Shown one piece after another: positions 21,782 to 30,693 of a stretch of DNA of 48,020 nt. Numbering within the stretch: position 1 is the first letter of the stretch; each line of letters begins with the position of its first letter. The position numbers were made by a program, and so were the translations under genes. The notes under the pieces were generated by a model. That model did not search any database. It was not told the origin of the DNA and worked only from the letters and a program-made list of their open reading frames with translations. The DNA comes from Zopfochytrium polystomum. Lineage: Eukaryota; Chytridiomycota; Chytridiomycetes; Chytridiales; Chytridiaceae. The stretch covers positions 1 through 48,020 of the forward strand of contig JAIVFJ010000399.1 of the NCBI GenBank assembly GCA_025765615.1. Reading direction: 5' to 3'.

Positions 21782-23317
21782 TCATCTCCCCCTTTTAGGC
21801 CTCTTCTGCAACTTGGTGGGGTACCTGGTCTTGAACTTGAGCAGAAGGTCTTGGCAGTGAGTGAGGTTTGACTCAGGTTCCCAGGTGTTGTCAGCATCTG
21901 AGTAACCTTTCCACTTAACAAGGAACTTGAGTGTCCTTCCAAACCACTTGGCATCCAAGATTTGTTCAACCTCAAATTCCTCTTCACCTTCTACCTCAAC
22001 TGGAGGAGGAGGAGGAACAACTCTGCCTGGAATGGAATTGTCCACAATCTTCTCCAAAAGGCTGACATGGAAAACTGGGTGGATCTTCATGGATGCAGGG
22101 AGATCCAGCTTGAAGGTGACTGGATTGATTTGCTCCAAGATCTTGAAAGGTCCCAACTTGAGGTTGTCTAGCTTGGGACTTGGTCTTTTGGTCTGCAAGT
22201 TCTTCCTCATGCCTGGCCAGTAAAAGTCTCTGGAAACAAGCTCATATGTCTTGTGCTCTCCTGGGTAACCAGCTGTTGCTGCATCATGCCTTGTCTTGAG
22301 TATCTCAAGTTTTTCCTCTTCTTGGCTGATTTGAATCTTGTGAGGCTTGGGGTCCTTGGAAATAGCATGGGCCCACACACTGTCAGGAAGCAGTGAAAGG
22401 TGTGTCTTGGATGGTGGGGTGAAACCATCTCCCACTTCAGGTGCAAGGTCTGTCCTTCTGCGCTCATCAGCAGTGGGGCTTGAATTCTTGACTGGGAACT
22501 GTGATTCTTGAATCTTTGACTGAGAGTTCTGTTCTTGGCAAAGACTGTGAGCTGTGGAACTTGAATCTTGAATGTGGACTGTGAACTGTGGTACTTGAAT
22601 CTTTGACTGTGGGTTCTGTGAACAAGAGTCATGGCCATGACTGTGAGCTCTATGAGCTCTACTTGAATCTTGACTGTGAACTGTGAACTGTGGAACTTGA
22701 GTCTTGGCTGGCTGTGAATCTTGAATCAAGGGCTTGAGAGCATGAGACTTGGGGGCTTGACTTGAGTTTTGGGTGACTGTTCCGATTGGTGGAGGTTGGA
22801 CTTGACCAGTGACCCAATCAATGGCAGGGTTCTGGGCTTGCAGCCATGGTAATCCCAGGATGACAGAGAATGTGGGTGAGCCAAGATCCAATACTTCCAG
22901 GTTGACCATGGATGGTGGAAAGTCTTGGATGTGGAGGTTTAGCTTGGTTTCATGGCTGATTTCCTTGAACAGAGCATGATTGGCAAAATGGACCTTGAGG
23001 GGTGTGGATTTCTTGATGGTGGGAATGGCACAAGACTTGGCAAGGGTGGCATCAATGATGTTGCAGGATGATCCAGAGTCTATAAGGGCCTTGGTTGTGA
23101 TGGTTGACTTGGGTGAGAGTTGAATTTTGACATCCATGGTGAGTTGGTGAGGCTTGGAACCTGAGGTGTTTGTGGTACTGGTGGTGGTGATGAAACAGGG
23201 GCAGCTTGGAGGAGGGTCCAGGGAATTGCCCCTCAGTGAGCCTGGACCTGGGAGTTTGGGTGCTTCTTCCTTGGGCAGTCCTTGACAGCATGCTCCTTGG
23301 AGCCACAGTAGAAACAC
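21782..23317 (-). CDS. pol: Pol-like frame: retropepsin, integrase remnant and chromodomain (RT/RNase H deleted)
   Basis: A 511-codon open frame, expressed by -1 frameshift from gag rather than from its own start. Retropepsin is seen as ALIDSGSSCNIIDATL and FSVILGLPWLQAQNPAIDW. A Pro/Ser/Gln linker with short repeats (SQPAKTQVPQFTVHSQDSS-like units) follows. Then come the HHCC-region remnant LKTRHDAATAGYPGEHKTYE and VSRDFYWPGMRKNLQ, and abruptly the integrase C-terminal segment PSPKLDNLKLGPFKILEQIN and HPVFHVSLLEKI. A chromodomain ends the protein (LKFLVKWKGYSDADNTWEPE). The junction after RKNLQT removes the D,D-35-E core, and all of RT and RNase H is missing between protease and HHCC. The stop TGA touches the 3' LTR. 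Confidence 0.9.
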   Translation of the reverse strand: MFLLWLQGACCQGLPKEEAPKLPGPGSLRGNSLDPPPSCPCFITTTSTTNTSGSKPHQLTMDVKIQLSPKSTITTKALIDSGSSCNIIDATLAKSCAIPTIKKSTPLKVHFANHALFKEISHETKLNLHIQDFPPSMVNLEVLDLGSPTFSVILGLPWLQAQNPAIDWVTGQVQPPPIGTVTQNSSQAPKSHALKPLIQDSQPAKTQVPQFTVHSQDSSRAHRAHSHGHDSCSQNPQSKIQVPQFTVHIQDSSSTAHSLCQEQNSQSKIQESQFPVKNSSPTADERRRTDLAPEVGDGFTPPSKTHLSLLPDSVWAHAISKDPKPHKIQISQEEEKLEILKTRHDAATAGYPGEHKTYELVSRDFYWPGMRKNLQTKRPSPKLDNLKLGPFKILEQINPVTFKLDLPASMKIHPVFHVSLLEKIVDNSIPGRVVPPPPPVEVEGEEEFEVEQILDAKWFGRTLKFLVKWKGYSDADNTWEPESNLTHCQDLLLKFKTRYPTKLQKRPKRGR

Positions 23318-24156
23318 AGTCCCTGCTGGGCCCTCCTTGTTTTCTCCTCTTGGCTCAGAGGACCCTTAGGAAGTGTCTCAACTGCATCCACTTGCATGGG
23401 TTCAGGAACTGTAAGAGCTTGAGGGACTGGGGTAGGTCTTGATGTAGTTCCTACTTGTCTTTGCTTCAGCCTCTTGGAGTAGAGTCTGTTGTCAATCTTG
23501 ATGGCAAGGAGAATGTACTCTTCCAAGGTCTCAGGGATGTGCAGAGACTGGGAGAGCATGTCTTGGATGGACTCATGGAGACCATCATGGTACAGCTCCA
23601 TCAGAGCTGCATCATTGTATCCAGAGTCTCTGGCTAGTTGCTTGAATTGGTTGGTGTAGGCCACACAAGATTGCTTTCCTTGCTTGATATGCTTGAGCTT
23701 GGATCTTGCTGTCCAAGATGCGTAGGGGTCACCAAAGGTAGCTTCCAGCCCCTCCCAGAGCTCTTGCAGGGTGGTGGGTGTGCTTGGGAGAGATCTGTAC
23801 CATGATTGAGCTTGACCAGACAGGAGGGTGCTTGTGAAAAGAACCTTGACTTGCTCACTTGGAAATCTTGAAGGTTGGAGAAGGATGACATTCTCCACAG
23901 TGGCCATGAAGTTCCTAAGGTCTTTGGCCAGCCCAGTGAACTTGTCAGGGCTGGGAACCTTGGGCTCTCTTGCTTGGTTGGCTTGAGGCAGGGGAAGAGC
24001 TTGATGTTCTTGTTGGTGAAGTTGTTGTTGAAGCTGGTGCTGCTGGTGAAGGACTTGTTCTTGAAGTTGGTGTGTCTGTCTTGAGAGGGCTTGTAATTGG
24101 TCCATCAAGGCTTGGAAGGCAGTTGCATCAGGGAAGGTGTTGTTTGGGTCAGACAT
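23233..24156 (-). CDS. gag: Gag protein of the chromovirus-type element
   Basis: 307 codons from the ATG at 24156, 28 bp past the PBS. The N-terminal half is Gln-rich (LQEQVLHQQHQLQQQ), followed by the Ty3-type capsid region (PSPDKFTGLAKDLRNFMATV, SGQAQSWYRSL, LWEGLEATFGDPYASW and TNQFKQLARDSGYNDAALME). A single CCHC zinc knuckle lies near the end (CFYCGSKEHAVKDC, C-X2-C-X4-H-X4-C). The frame is intact. The stop at 23233 lies beyond a -1 slippery site, so a fraction of ribosomes would continue into the pol-like frame. Confidence 0.9.
   Translation of the reverse strand: MSDPNNTFPDATAFQALMDQLQALSRQTHQLQEQVLHQQHQLQQQLHQQEHQALPLPQANQAREPKVPSPDKFTGLAKDLRNFMATVENVILLQPSRFPSEQVKVLFTSTLLSGQAQSWYRSLPSTPTTLQELWEGLEATFGDPYASWTARSKLKHIKQGKQSCVAYTNQFKQLARDSGYNDAALMELYHDGLHESIQDMLSQSLHIPETLEEYILLAIKIDNRLYSKRLKQRQVGTTSRPTPVPQALTVPEPMQVDAVETLPKGPLSQEEKTRRAQQGLCFYCGSKEHAVKDCPRKKHPNSQVQAH
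23254..23260 (-). promoter_or_regulatory. -1 ribosomal frameshift heptamer C_CCA_AAC
   Basis: In gag's zero frame the codons are CAC CCA AAC TCC, giving X_XXY_YYZ with X=C, Y=A and Z=C. It lies between the zinc knuckle and the gag stop, inside the 85-nt overlap with the downstream frame, which is exactly -1. After slippage the frame reads LPGPGSLRGN and stays open to the 3' LTR. A stimulatory structure downstream was not assessed. Confidence 0.7.
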
Positions 24157-24183
24157 GATGGCAGAGAGTAGTGGGAGAGGGTG

Positions 24184-24194
24184 AAGTGAATTAT
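24184..24194 (-). promoter_or_regulatory. Primer-binding site of the self-priming (Tf1-like) type
   Basis: Two nucleotides inside the 5' LTR boundary, the minus strand reads ATAATTCACTT. This is perfectly complementary over 11 nt to AAGTGAATTAT, which lies in the LTR 34 bp after TATAAAA, where transcription should start. In Tf1 the first 11 nt of the RNA fold back and prime reverse transcription. No tRNA 3' end with a TGG start is matched here. Confidence 0.8.
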
Positions 24195-24196
24195 GA

Positions 24197-24493
24197 TGTC
24201 AGGAACAGGGCAGGACAGGACAAGGCAGACAAGGAACTGAGAGGAGTGATGATTGTATTGGAAACAATAATTCACTTGAGGGATGGGACAGGTCTCCCAT
24301 CCCCTTTTATACCTTTTGAGAGTGTTCCTTGTCAAGACTCAAAGAAAGTTCCAGAAAGAGCAATTAGTAATACAATGATACCAATGATACCAATGACAAC
24401 AAGACAAGTCAGGAAAACAAAGAAGGTTCCAGAAGGTTCCATGAAGGAATGTTCTAGAATGTTCCAGAGGTTTCCAGAGGGTGATTCATAACA
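24197..24493 (-). repeat. 5' LTR of the chromovirus-type element
   Basis: 297-bp direct copy of 21485-21781. It supplies the promoter reading leftward into gag on the minus strand. The self-primer sequence within it lies at 24277-24267. Confidence 0.93.
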
Positions 24494-24498
24494 CTTTG
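24494..24498. repeat. Right 5-bp target-site duplication (CTTTG)
   Basis: Directly follows the LTR end TTCATAACA and matches the left copy at 21480-21484. Confidence 0.85.
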
Positions 24499-24957
24499 TG
24501 TGTAGTAAGAGAGTTTCTTTGTGTTTCTTGGGCTTCTTAAGACTCCAAATACATTGTCCTGTCTAGTGACCCTAGACATCTCCTTTTTGCCCTTTTTCAC
24601 TTTTCAGGATTGGTATTTAGGTCATTGCTCTATTTGCCACCCATAGCCCAGGGTGAGGATTTAGAGAGCACAGTCTCACAAGACTCCAACGGCCGATCGG
24701 ACAGTTGGTGATAGAATGAGATCAAAGGGGAACTCATGCTGCTCCTCGATGGTCCAAGAACTGGGATACTCGAGAAGAAGGGGATGGGAATTGGGCTGGA
24801 CAAGCGTATGGGCGAAGGAAACCAGCATTTGGCGACTGTCAGCTGCTTGGTCTCTTGGCATGAGCCAACAAAAACAGTTGTGCTGATCGGCTATCAATGG
24901 CTGTGCAGACGCGTTCTTCCAAACAGTGAAGCGCAAGCTTGTCAGAGACGATGCGTT
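24499..24957. other. Right flank of the retrotransposon
   Basis: 24499-24675 continues the pre-insertion sequence of 20925-21479. A minus-strand ORF at 24676-24936 lies just downstream of the helicase remnant but shows no helicase motif; whether it belongs to that pseudogene cannot be told. Confidence 0.35.
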
Positions 24958-26169
24958 TTATCCACATCTCCAGCCGGGAACTGCCAATGTGAGAGTCAAG
25001 GCAATCCATTCATAGTAAAAATCCGCGAGGTCGGTGAAAGACTCTTTGGCCATCGCCAAGGTTAAAAAATTTATGATTTTTCGAACCCACTCGCTTTTTT
25101 GTTTGTCCAGAGCAGCGAAAAGCACAACCGGCAGCTGCCCTTGCTTTAAGCAAGCCAGCATCGAGATTAAGTTGGGTACCTTTTCATAGGCCATCGCAGG
25201 CTCCGAATCCATCTCAGATATATACGACGCAATATCGAAACGGCGCGACTCTCTTATGTTATACGGCAGAGCGATTTGGGTCGTCTTATTGTCAAGGCAT
25301 TCTTGGAGGGACTTCTCCGAACCGACTATAAGAAGCTGGAGAGGTGCGAACTGAACTGTTGATCGAAGGAGGACATCTGCAGCATTGGTCATGGCGATTT
25401 GTCGGAGCACACACCAAAACCTTTTTTTTTTTTTTTTTTGCGTTTCGACTGATGTTAGGTTTGTTCGCTGTAGTCCTGGTCTTGCCAGTTCCTGGTGGGC
25501 CTGCATATGGAATCGCCTTGTAGGTATGACGCAGGGCGAGAACCTTACATTGAATTAATGATAAGGCTCCAAGCTGGCAGCATGAAAGAGCCTCCTTCAC
25601 TGCAAAAATTTGAGTAATATTGAGGAATTCGCCAAACTTGACGACGGTTGCCGGTCTCTCAAAGACGTCTGGAGGATTCACGCCGTGCAAAACTTTGTCT
25701 TCGGAGTTGGAGGCAATCTCCGCTCGAAGTCTTGGAGCGACGCCAGGATCCGATCAGTATCAGTCGGGATAGCAGTTTCAATTTTGAGGACGTGAAGTCG
25801 TAATATCTCATTCAAGTTCACGTCGTCATGGTAGTATTGGCGACCCCAGACCTTGAATTGGCAAACTGCTTCGCCTGTCCGTCCTGGCTCGACAACCTTT
25901 GAAACTCGCACCTAGTCGCAGTCTTCGCGAAGCTCGCCGGCGCCAGTCAAATCTGCTGCCGAAAACAGCGAGATATCGCCAGCGGCAACATCGACTCCGG
26001 GTGGGAACAAGAATTGATGCTCATCGTCCACGTCGACTTCAATGGGAAAAAACCGAGGCGAAGTTTCGCGCGCGCCTTTCTGAAGCTGGGCTCGCGTCCT
26101 CGAGAACAGGTCAGATGAAAGTCTTGAGGTAGTCGGACCCCGAATTGAAGACCTTTGGGCACGGCTCAA
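24958..26169 (-). pseudogene. Broken superfamily 1 (UPF1-like) helicase
   Basis: Minus-strand fragments follow helicase order. A beta-rich N-terminal segment (26169-25912, for example PIEVDVDDEHQFLFPPGVDV) is interrupted by an in-frame TAG, then continues (FKVWGRQYYHDDVNLNEILR) to a frame break near 25680. NITQIFAVKEALS (Q motif) is followed by LSLIQ, an intron-like insertion, and the Walker A PPGTGKTRTT. After a 19-nt A-run comes VLVCAPTN (motif Ia), followed by an apparent 13-nt insertion before AADVLL. The remaining frame to 24958 lacks recognisable motifs III-VI. The combination of stop, frame breaks and truncation marks a pseudogene, though sequence errors could account for some. SF1 helicases of this type often accompany CRN-like and transposon-derived genes. 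Confidence 0.6.
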
Positions 26170-27198
26170 GGGGATGCTCCTCCCAGGGATAGGCCTCGCC
26201 GAAGAGCTTCCTGCGATTCAGTTTCAGGACCCACACAAAATGCACTCAAAGATAACTCGCAGACACAAAAGGCTATGTATGCACAAAACATTTCCTTTTT
26301 CACTTGAAAATGATTAGTCGAAGAGCGTTTTTGTGGCTGCTCTGTTTCTTTGAGGCTGTCTCTCTTTCTTCTATGGAAAATGCGGTCTTTGTTTTAGCAT
26401 GCGCAGTCTTTATTTTTATTTTTTTTTTTTTTTTGTGCACCTGCTCGTTTTTTGAGTGTGATTGTTTTCATTGTTATGAAAAGCGGGAAATCAATCTGTT
26501 TATTTTTGTTCACACAAGAACTTTGTCTCGTTTTTTACCAATTTTTCAAGTTTTGCACCCGCCCATCCCACCTACCTACCTACTCTTACCGGCACGTGCG
26601 GGCGGTTTTTCAATTTTCTCTGCTCCCGAAGGGGAAGTCCACAAACCCGCACATTGAGTGCGTGTGCGCGTGTGCGTGTGCGTGTGCGTGTACGATTTCG
26701 TGACAGTCTGTCCGCGTGAGAGGCCGGAGCGGATTAAGCAAGCACCCTTGTCTTTCTTTTTTTCGCGCTCCGCATGCTCTGTCTTCGAGACGAGCGGGAG
26801 CAGCAGCTGGGCCTGTCTCCTTCCCAGCGCTTTCGCGAAATTGGAAAACAACAAAGTGCTTTTCTTGGCCTGCTGTCTGTCTGTCTGCCTGCCTGTCTCC
26901 TTCCCACTGTTGCCACGAAAATACGAAAATGAGAAAGGACTCCCCCACCTTGTTCCCGTGTGGGGGGGGGGGGGGGGGGGGGGAGCCCTAGATTGGGCGA
27001 GCTGTCTCTGTCGGAAGATCTATCCTCGTTTCTTCTTTCACACTCGTTGGCAAAATTCCTTTTAAACAGCTGCCCTTTCGCCCCCTTCCCCCCCTCCTCA
27101 ACGAAAACTGACTTTTCGAAGAAAGATCTCCTTCGTGCTCACCCAAGCAACACACACACACACACACCCCCTCACAAAGGAACACAAGAACACCCATC
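26170..27198. other. Promoter and 5' UTR region of the SAP-exon gene, homopolymers and simple repeats
   Basis: No gene supported. It holds T-runs near 26410-26434, a GTGTGC-type repeat at 26659-26691, a 22-base G run at 26962-26983, and an ACACAC run at 27150-27166 just before the start codon region. The G run interrupts otherwise CT-rich sequence and is prone to length error. Confidence 0.5.
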
Positions 27199-29119
27199 AT
27201 GCCAGCCGTCTCACGGAAAAATGCTCGCAGGGTTGCGGACGGTAACGCTTCCAACGCCAGCGTGTCCAATGCCGCAGCCGGGGCCGCCAACATCTCCTCC
27301 ACCGCCGCTCCCGCCGTCGAAGCCGCCGGCGACACGACAGGCCGTCCCTCCCGTCCCGCCAAGACCCTGGCCCGCACTCGCATCAACCAGTCCGTAGCCG
27401 CCGCCGCCGCCACTGGCGGTCGCGTCGGAACTTACCGCAGTGCTCGTTCTGGCTCCGCCTCGTTGTTGCCTGGGGGCCCCCCCGTCGCGTCTGGCCCTTC
27501 CAACACCGTCAATCAGTCCCACTACCCAATGACGATGAATACGACGGAAAGGACGGAAGCGACTATTCTTGCGCTCCAGGAAGACCTCGCCGAGCAAGTC
27601 CGCGCCGCGTCTTTCGCGGCCGATGTTGCCGCCAGGGTGCACCCCCGCCTCCACGCCTGCACCCTCAACGAGCTCCGCGGACTTGTCAAACTGCACGGCT
27701 TGACGCTTCCTCGTCTTCGCAACGCCCCTGTGAGCGGATACTATTTTTTTTTTTTTTTTTTTTTTTGAATTTTTGAATTTTTCTTCTCTCTGAATTTTTC
27801 AAATTTTGCTATGTGCCTAATGAGAAAGCGTACGCTGACACCACACATCAGAGAGACCGTTTGGTGGATTCGCTGGTCGAGAAGCTTACTGCGTCGTTTG
27901 TGCCAATGGACGTTACAGACCCCATGACGATGAATGCGACGGAAACGACCGAAGCGACTATTCTTGCGCTCCAGGAAGACCTCGCCGAGCAAGTCCGAGC
28001 CGCCTCTTCCGCGGCCGACGTCGCCGCAAGAGTGCACCGCCGACTCCACGCCTACACTCTCGGCGAGCTCCGCGGACTTATCAAACTGCACGGCTTGACG
28101 CTGGCGCGCCTTCGCAGTGCCTCCGTGAGTGCACAATCGTCTGGTTTCTTTTTTCATTTTCTCTCGATTTGTCGGCCCTTTCTAATCTTATTATTACACA
28201 CCAGAGAGACCGAATGGTTGATTCCCTGGTCCAGTCGCTGACTGCATCGTTTATGCCGGCGCCGACGGCCGCGGCCACGCCGGTAGCGACACCTTCGATC
28301 CCCAACTTGATTACCACCGAAGAACAGGTCGAGAGCAGCACCACGAGTGCCATAGGCATCACCACCCCTCGCAAGGTCCGCACCGCTGCGCAGCAACTGA
28401 TGAGGGAGGCCATGCGGGCAAACCCGGGCCTCCGCTCACCTCCCCTGCGCGCCAAAGTGGCAGCCCTGTCCTACCAGCGCAAGAAGGCGGCGGGCCACGT
28501 GACTGCTCATAAGGAGAACGCTCGCCGCCGCCTTTGCCGTTCCCAGTTCCCTCCTTCCACCCCTTCCCCCCTTTCTCTTTCTTCAGCCCCTCCCAACGGC
28601 TCTCTTTCCCTTCCTCTCCAGTTTTATGTACTTATATTTTCGATTACGAATGAACTCTGGACTAGGGGCGGAAGCCCACCGCAAGAAGCCGATGGACCCC
28701 ACGAAAAAAGGTCCACTCGGCGATTTGAAATCCGGCTGGAGGTTGGAAGGGATACGTCTGTCCAAATCCTTCCTTCCTCCCAAGCGAAACGAGGAGCGCC
28801 CACCCCCGACGCTATGCTATGTGGGTGGCCGCTACTTTTATGTCAATATGCTCAGCGATCGGAGCGGAAGCGATACAGGAGGCGACGATCAATATGTGGG
28901 CTTGGACGCGACGGCGGGGCTATCGACGAAGCTGATTCGGTGCGGCCCTTACTTACTCGGTTATTATATCTGGACCCCACCCACCTCATTCGTCAAGTCC
29001 GCCGTGCCTCCACCACCAATAAATCGACATTGACCGCTGCCTCTCCTCCTACCGCTCCATCGCGAACCGGACTAGGCCCCTCAGATGTAAAAAGGGGACT
29101 CGTTGTCCGGTGTAAATAA
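27199..29119 (+). CDS. Protein with tandem SAP-like motifs from duplicated exons (3' end uncertain)
   Basis: Exon 1 (27199-27729) opens MPAVSRKNARRVADGN, has an Ala/Ser-rich stretch, and ends in TLNELRGLVKLHGLTLPRL. Exon 2 (27852-28124) starts RDRLVDSLVEKL, repeats the MTMNATE...EATILALQEDLAEQV block, and ends in TLGELRGLIKLHGLTLARL. Exon 3 starts at 28205 with RDRMVDSLVQSL. Each join rebuilds a SAP-like helix-extended-helix motif (ELRGLxKLHGLTL...RDRxVDSLV), a fold usually binding DNA or chromatin. Exon 3 continues through a basic C-terminal region (KVRTAAQQLMREAMRANPGL, LSYQRKKAAGHV) to about 28530. Beyond that the frame stays open to 29119 but enters a segmental repeat, so the true stop may be earlier or spliced. 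Introns of 122 and 80 nt, longer than elsewhere. Function is inferred from the motif. Confidence 0.55.
28653..28850 (+). repeat. Segmental repeat, copy A part 1
   Basis: Similar in order and sequence to 30077-30276: both start AACTCTGGACT and end TACTTTTATGTCAATATG, with shared CCGACGCT and TGTGGGTGGCCGCTAC segments. It lies in the 3' region of the SAP-exon gene. Confidence 0.7.
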
Positions 29120-29213
29120 ATAAAGGGAATGGGAGGGGGAATTTCGAGCTTGTTGCTCCCTCCCACCGAACAGCCGTCGGACCCTGGTGAAGGGTCCGGC
29201 TAGCAGGGTATCT

Positions 29214-29342
29214 ATGGGTGGGGTGGATTATACAGACTGTACAGAGTTCCACCTCACCCCCCTTTGCGTTGATAGTACGATAGTACGCGGCCACCCTCCC
29301 TTTTCGATATTGCTGTTTTTCTGGTGGCCGCCTGTTCTAGCG
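29214..29342 (+). repeat. Segmental repeat, copy A part 2
   Basis: Matches 30272-30391 (GGATTATACAG, CTGTAC-GAGTTCCACCTC, TTGATAGTACG, TATTGCTGTTTTT). In copy A the two parts are 363 bp apart, whereas in copy B they are contiguous. Confidence 0.65.
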
Positions 29343-30076
29343 ATAGTTGCTTTCTTGGGCATGATCGTCTTCCTTTTTTTGTTGCGTGTTTTTGCAACAA
29401 TCATGTTTGATTATTATTAGCTTGCGGCGTTTGGTTCCCTCCCTTTTTTTTTTTTTTTGTTCTTGCAAGACCACTTCTTCTCCATTTGGTTTTGTTAGGC
29501 ACTGCAAGCCCACCAGTTCATTCACCAGGCGAGATCCCCCTTTCCCGCGAAGAATACGTCTTCTTTTTCTAGTTCAGTGCTCATGCGCATGTAATCTCGC
29601 TTTTGGTTTCCTTCTCCTCCTTATTGGGTGGTACGAATATAATGGACTAACTGAGAACACCTGTTTCGGTGGCGAAGGAAGAAGTATCGACTGAACTTTC
29701 TTGTGTTGTTTACATAGTACGAGTCCCCCTTTCTACCCTTCGTCCTTTCCGACCACGACGGCCGCGGTCACCGAGCCTTGGGAAATCTGGTGCGATCCTC
29801 CAGAGGAGACCGCCACTTCCGAGTGGCCCACCAGGACGTGGTCGATGTGGGCGATCCGGCGAAAGGATATACGGTTGCCGCAGTGAAATGGAAGGGGAAG
29901 CAGCGGGCAACGGCGCCCGACGATATGAAGAACTATTGCTTGGATAAGGAGAACTTTTACGTATAGTAACACTGCCAGCTCGTCCGCCGCCTCTGCCTTC
30001 CCACTTCCCTCCTCCCCTTTCTTCCCTAATCTCTCTTTCCCTTTCTCTCCATTTACTTATTACTCGATGACGTATC
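29343..30076 (+). other. Spacer with a short exon-like frame
   Basis: A short plus frame at about 29778-29966 ends DDMKNYCLDKENFYV and a stop. The DNA after it (AAGGAGAAC...CCGCCGCCTCTGCC...) resembles the end of SAP exon 3 near 28515-28560, suggesting the duplication reaches further left than the clear repeat. No complete gene can be built here. Confidence 0.35.
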
Positions 30077-30391
30077 AACTCTGGACTTGGGGCGCAAGCC
30101 CATCGCTAAGAAGCTGACGGACCCCACGGAAAGGAGTCCGGCCGGCGCTATGAAATCCGGCGGGGGTTGGAAGGGACATCTATCTAACTCCGTCCTTCCT
30201 CCCTCCCAAGCTAAACGAGGAGTGTACACCCCCGACGCTGTGTTATGTGGGTGGCCGCTACTTTTATGTCAATATGGGGGTTGGATTATACAGCCTGTAC
30301 TGAGTTCCACCTCGTCTGCCTTAGGATTGATAGTACGCGTTCCACCTTCCGTTTTGGGTATTGCTGTTTTTTGGGTGCGCCCGTTTTAGCG
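30077..30391 (+). repeat. Segmental repeat, copy B (contiguous form)
   Basis: 315 bp collinear with 28653-28850 plus 29214-29342. It ends 300 bp before the receptor gene and may lie in its promoter. Identity is perhaps 75-80 percent by eye, so the duplication is old. Confidence 0.7.
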
Positions 30392-30693
30392 TTCCAAAAA
30401 CGAAAGAAGGAGCGGTTAGCTTATTGCCCTTGGAATCTGACTCAGCCGCGGCTGGGGAGGATTTCAAGGAGATATTGTACAGATTATTGCAGTAAAGAGA
30501 ATTATGAAATAAATGTAATAAAAGGAGCGTTTGGGTATTTTGAAGTCGTTTCGTCGGTGTGTGGACGCGCCGTGTCGTCGTGTTCTACTCAATATTGTTT
30601 TTCTGTTGAATATTCGAGTACGCCCTCCGCCCCGTTATACCCTACATACATACATACCTTTATTTCTAAGGAACTATTTGTTGACACTCCAAC

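Larger units (their letters stand above)
21485..24493 (-). mobile_element. Ty3/gypsy chromovirus-type LTR retrotransposon, internally deleted, complete ends
   Basis: A 3009-bp element on the minus strand bounded by two 297-bp LTRs that I could not tell apart by eye and flanked by a perfect 5-bp target duplication CTTTG (21480-21484 and 24494-24498). In order it has 5' LTR (24493-24197), a self-priming-type PBS, gag, a -1 overlapping pol-like frame with protease, part of the integrase zinc-binding region, the integrase C-terminal part and a chromodomain, then a polypurine tract (AAAAGGGGGAGA) abutting the 3' LTR (21781-21485). Reverse transcriptase, RNase H and the integrase catalytic core are missing, with reading frame preserved. 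Identical LTRs and intact TSD mean recent insertion; enzymes must have come from a full-length relative. PBS type and chromodomain place it with Tf1/sushi-like chromoviruses. Confidence 0.93.

Noticed and set aside
20925..24675. Larger host transposon into which the chromovirus-type element inserted
   Set aside because: Flank composition is suggestive, but no terminal repeats or coding motifs could be found.
26962..26983. G22 run as a functional G-quadruplex or regulatory switch
   Set aside because: A pure homopolymer of uncertain length; no evidence beyond base composition.
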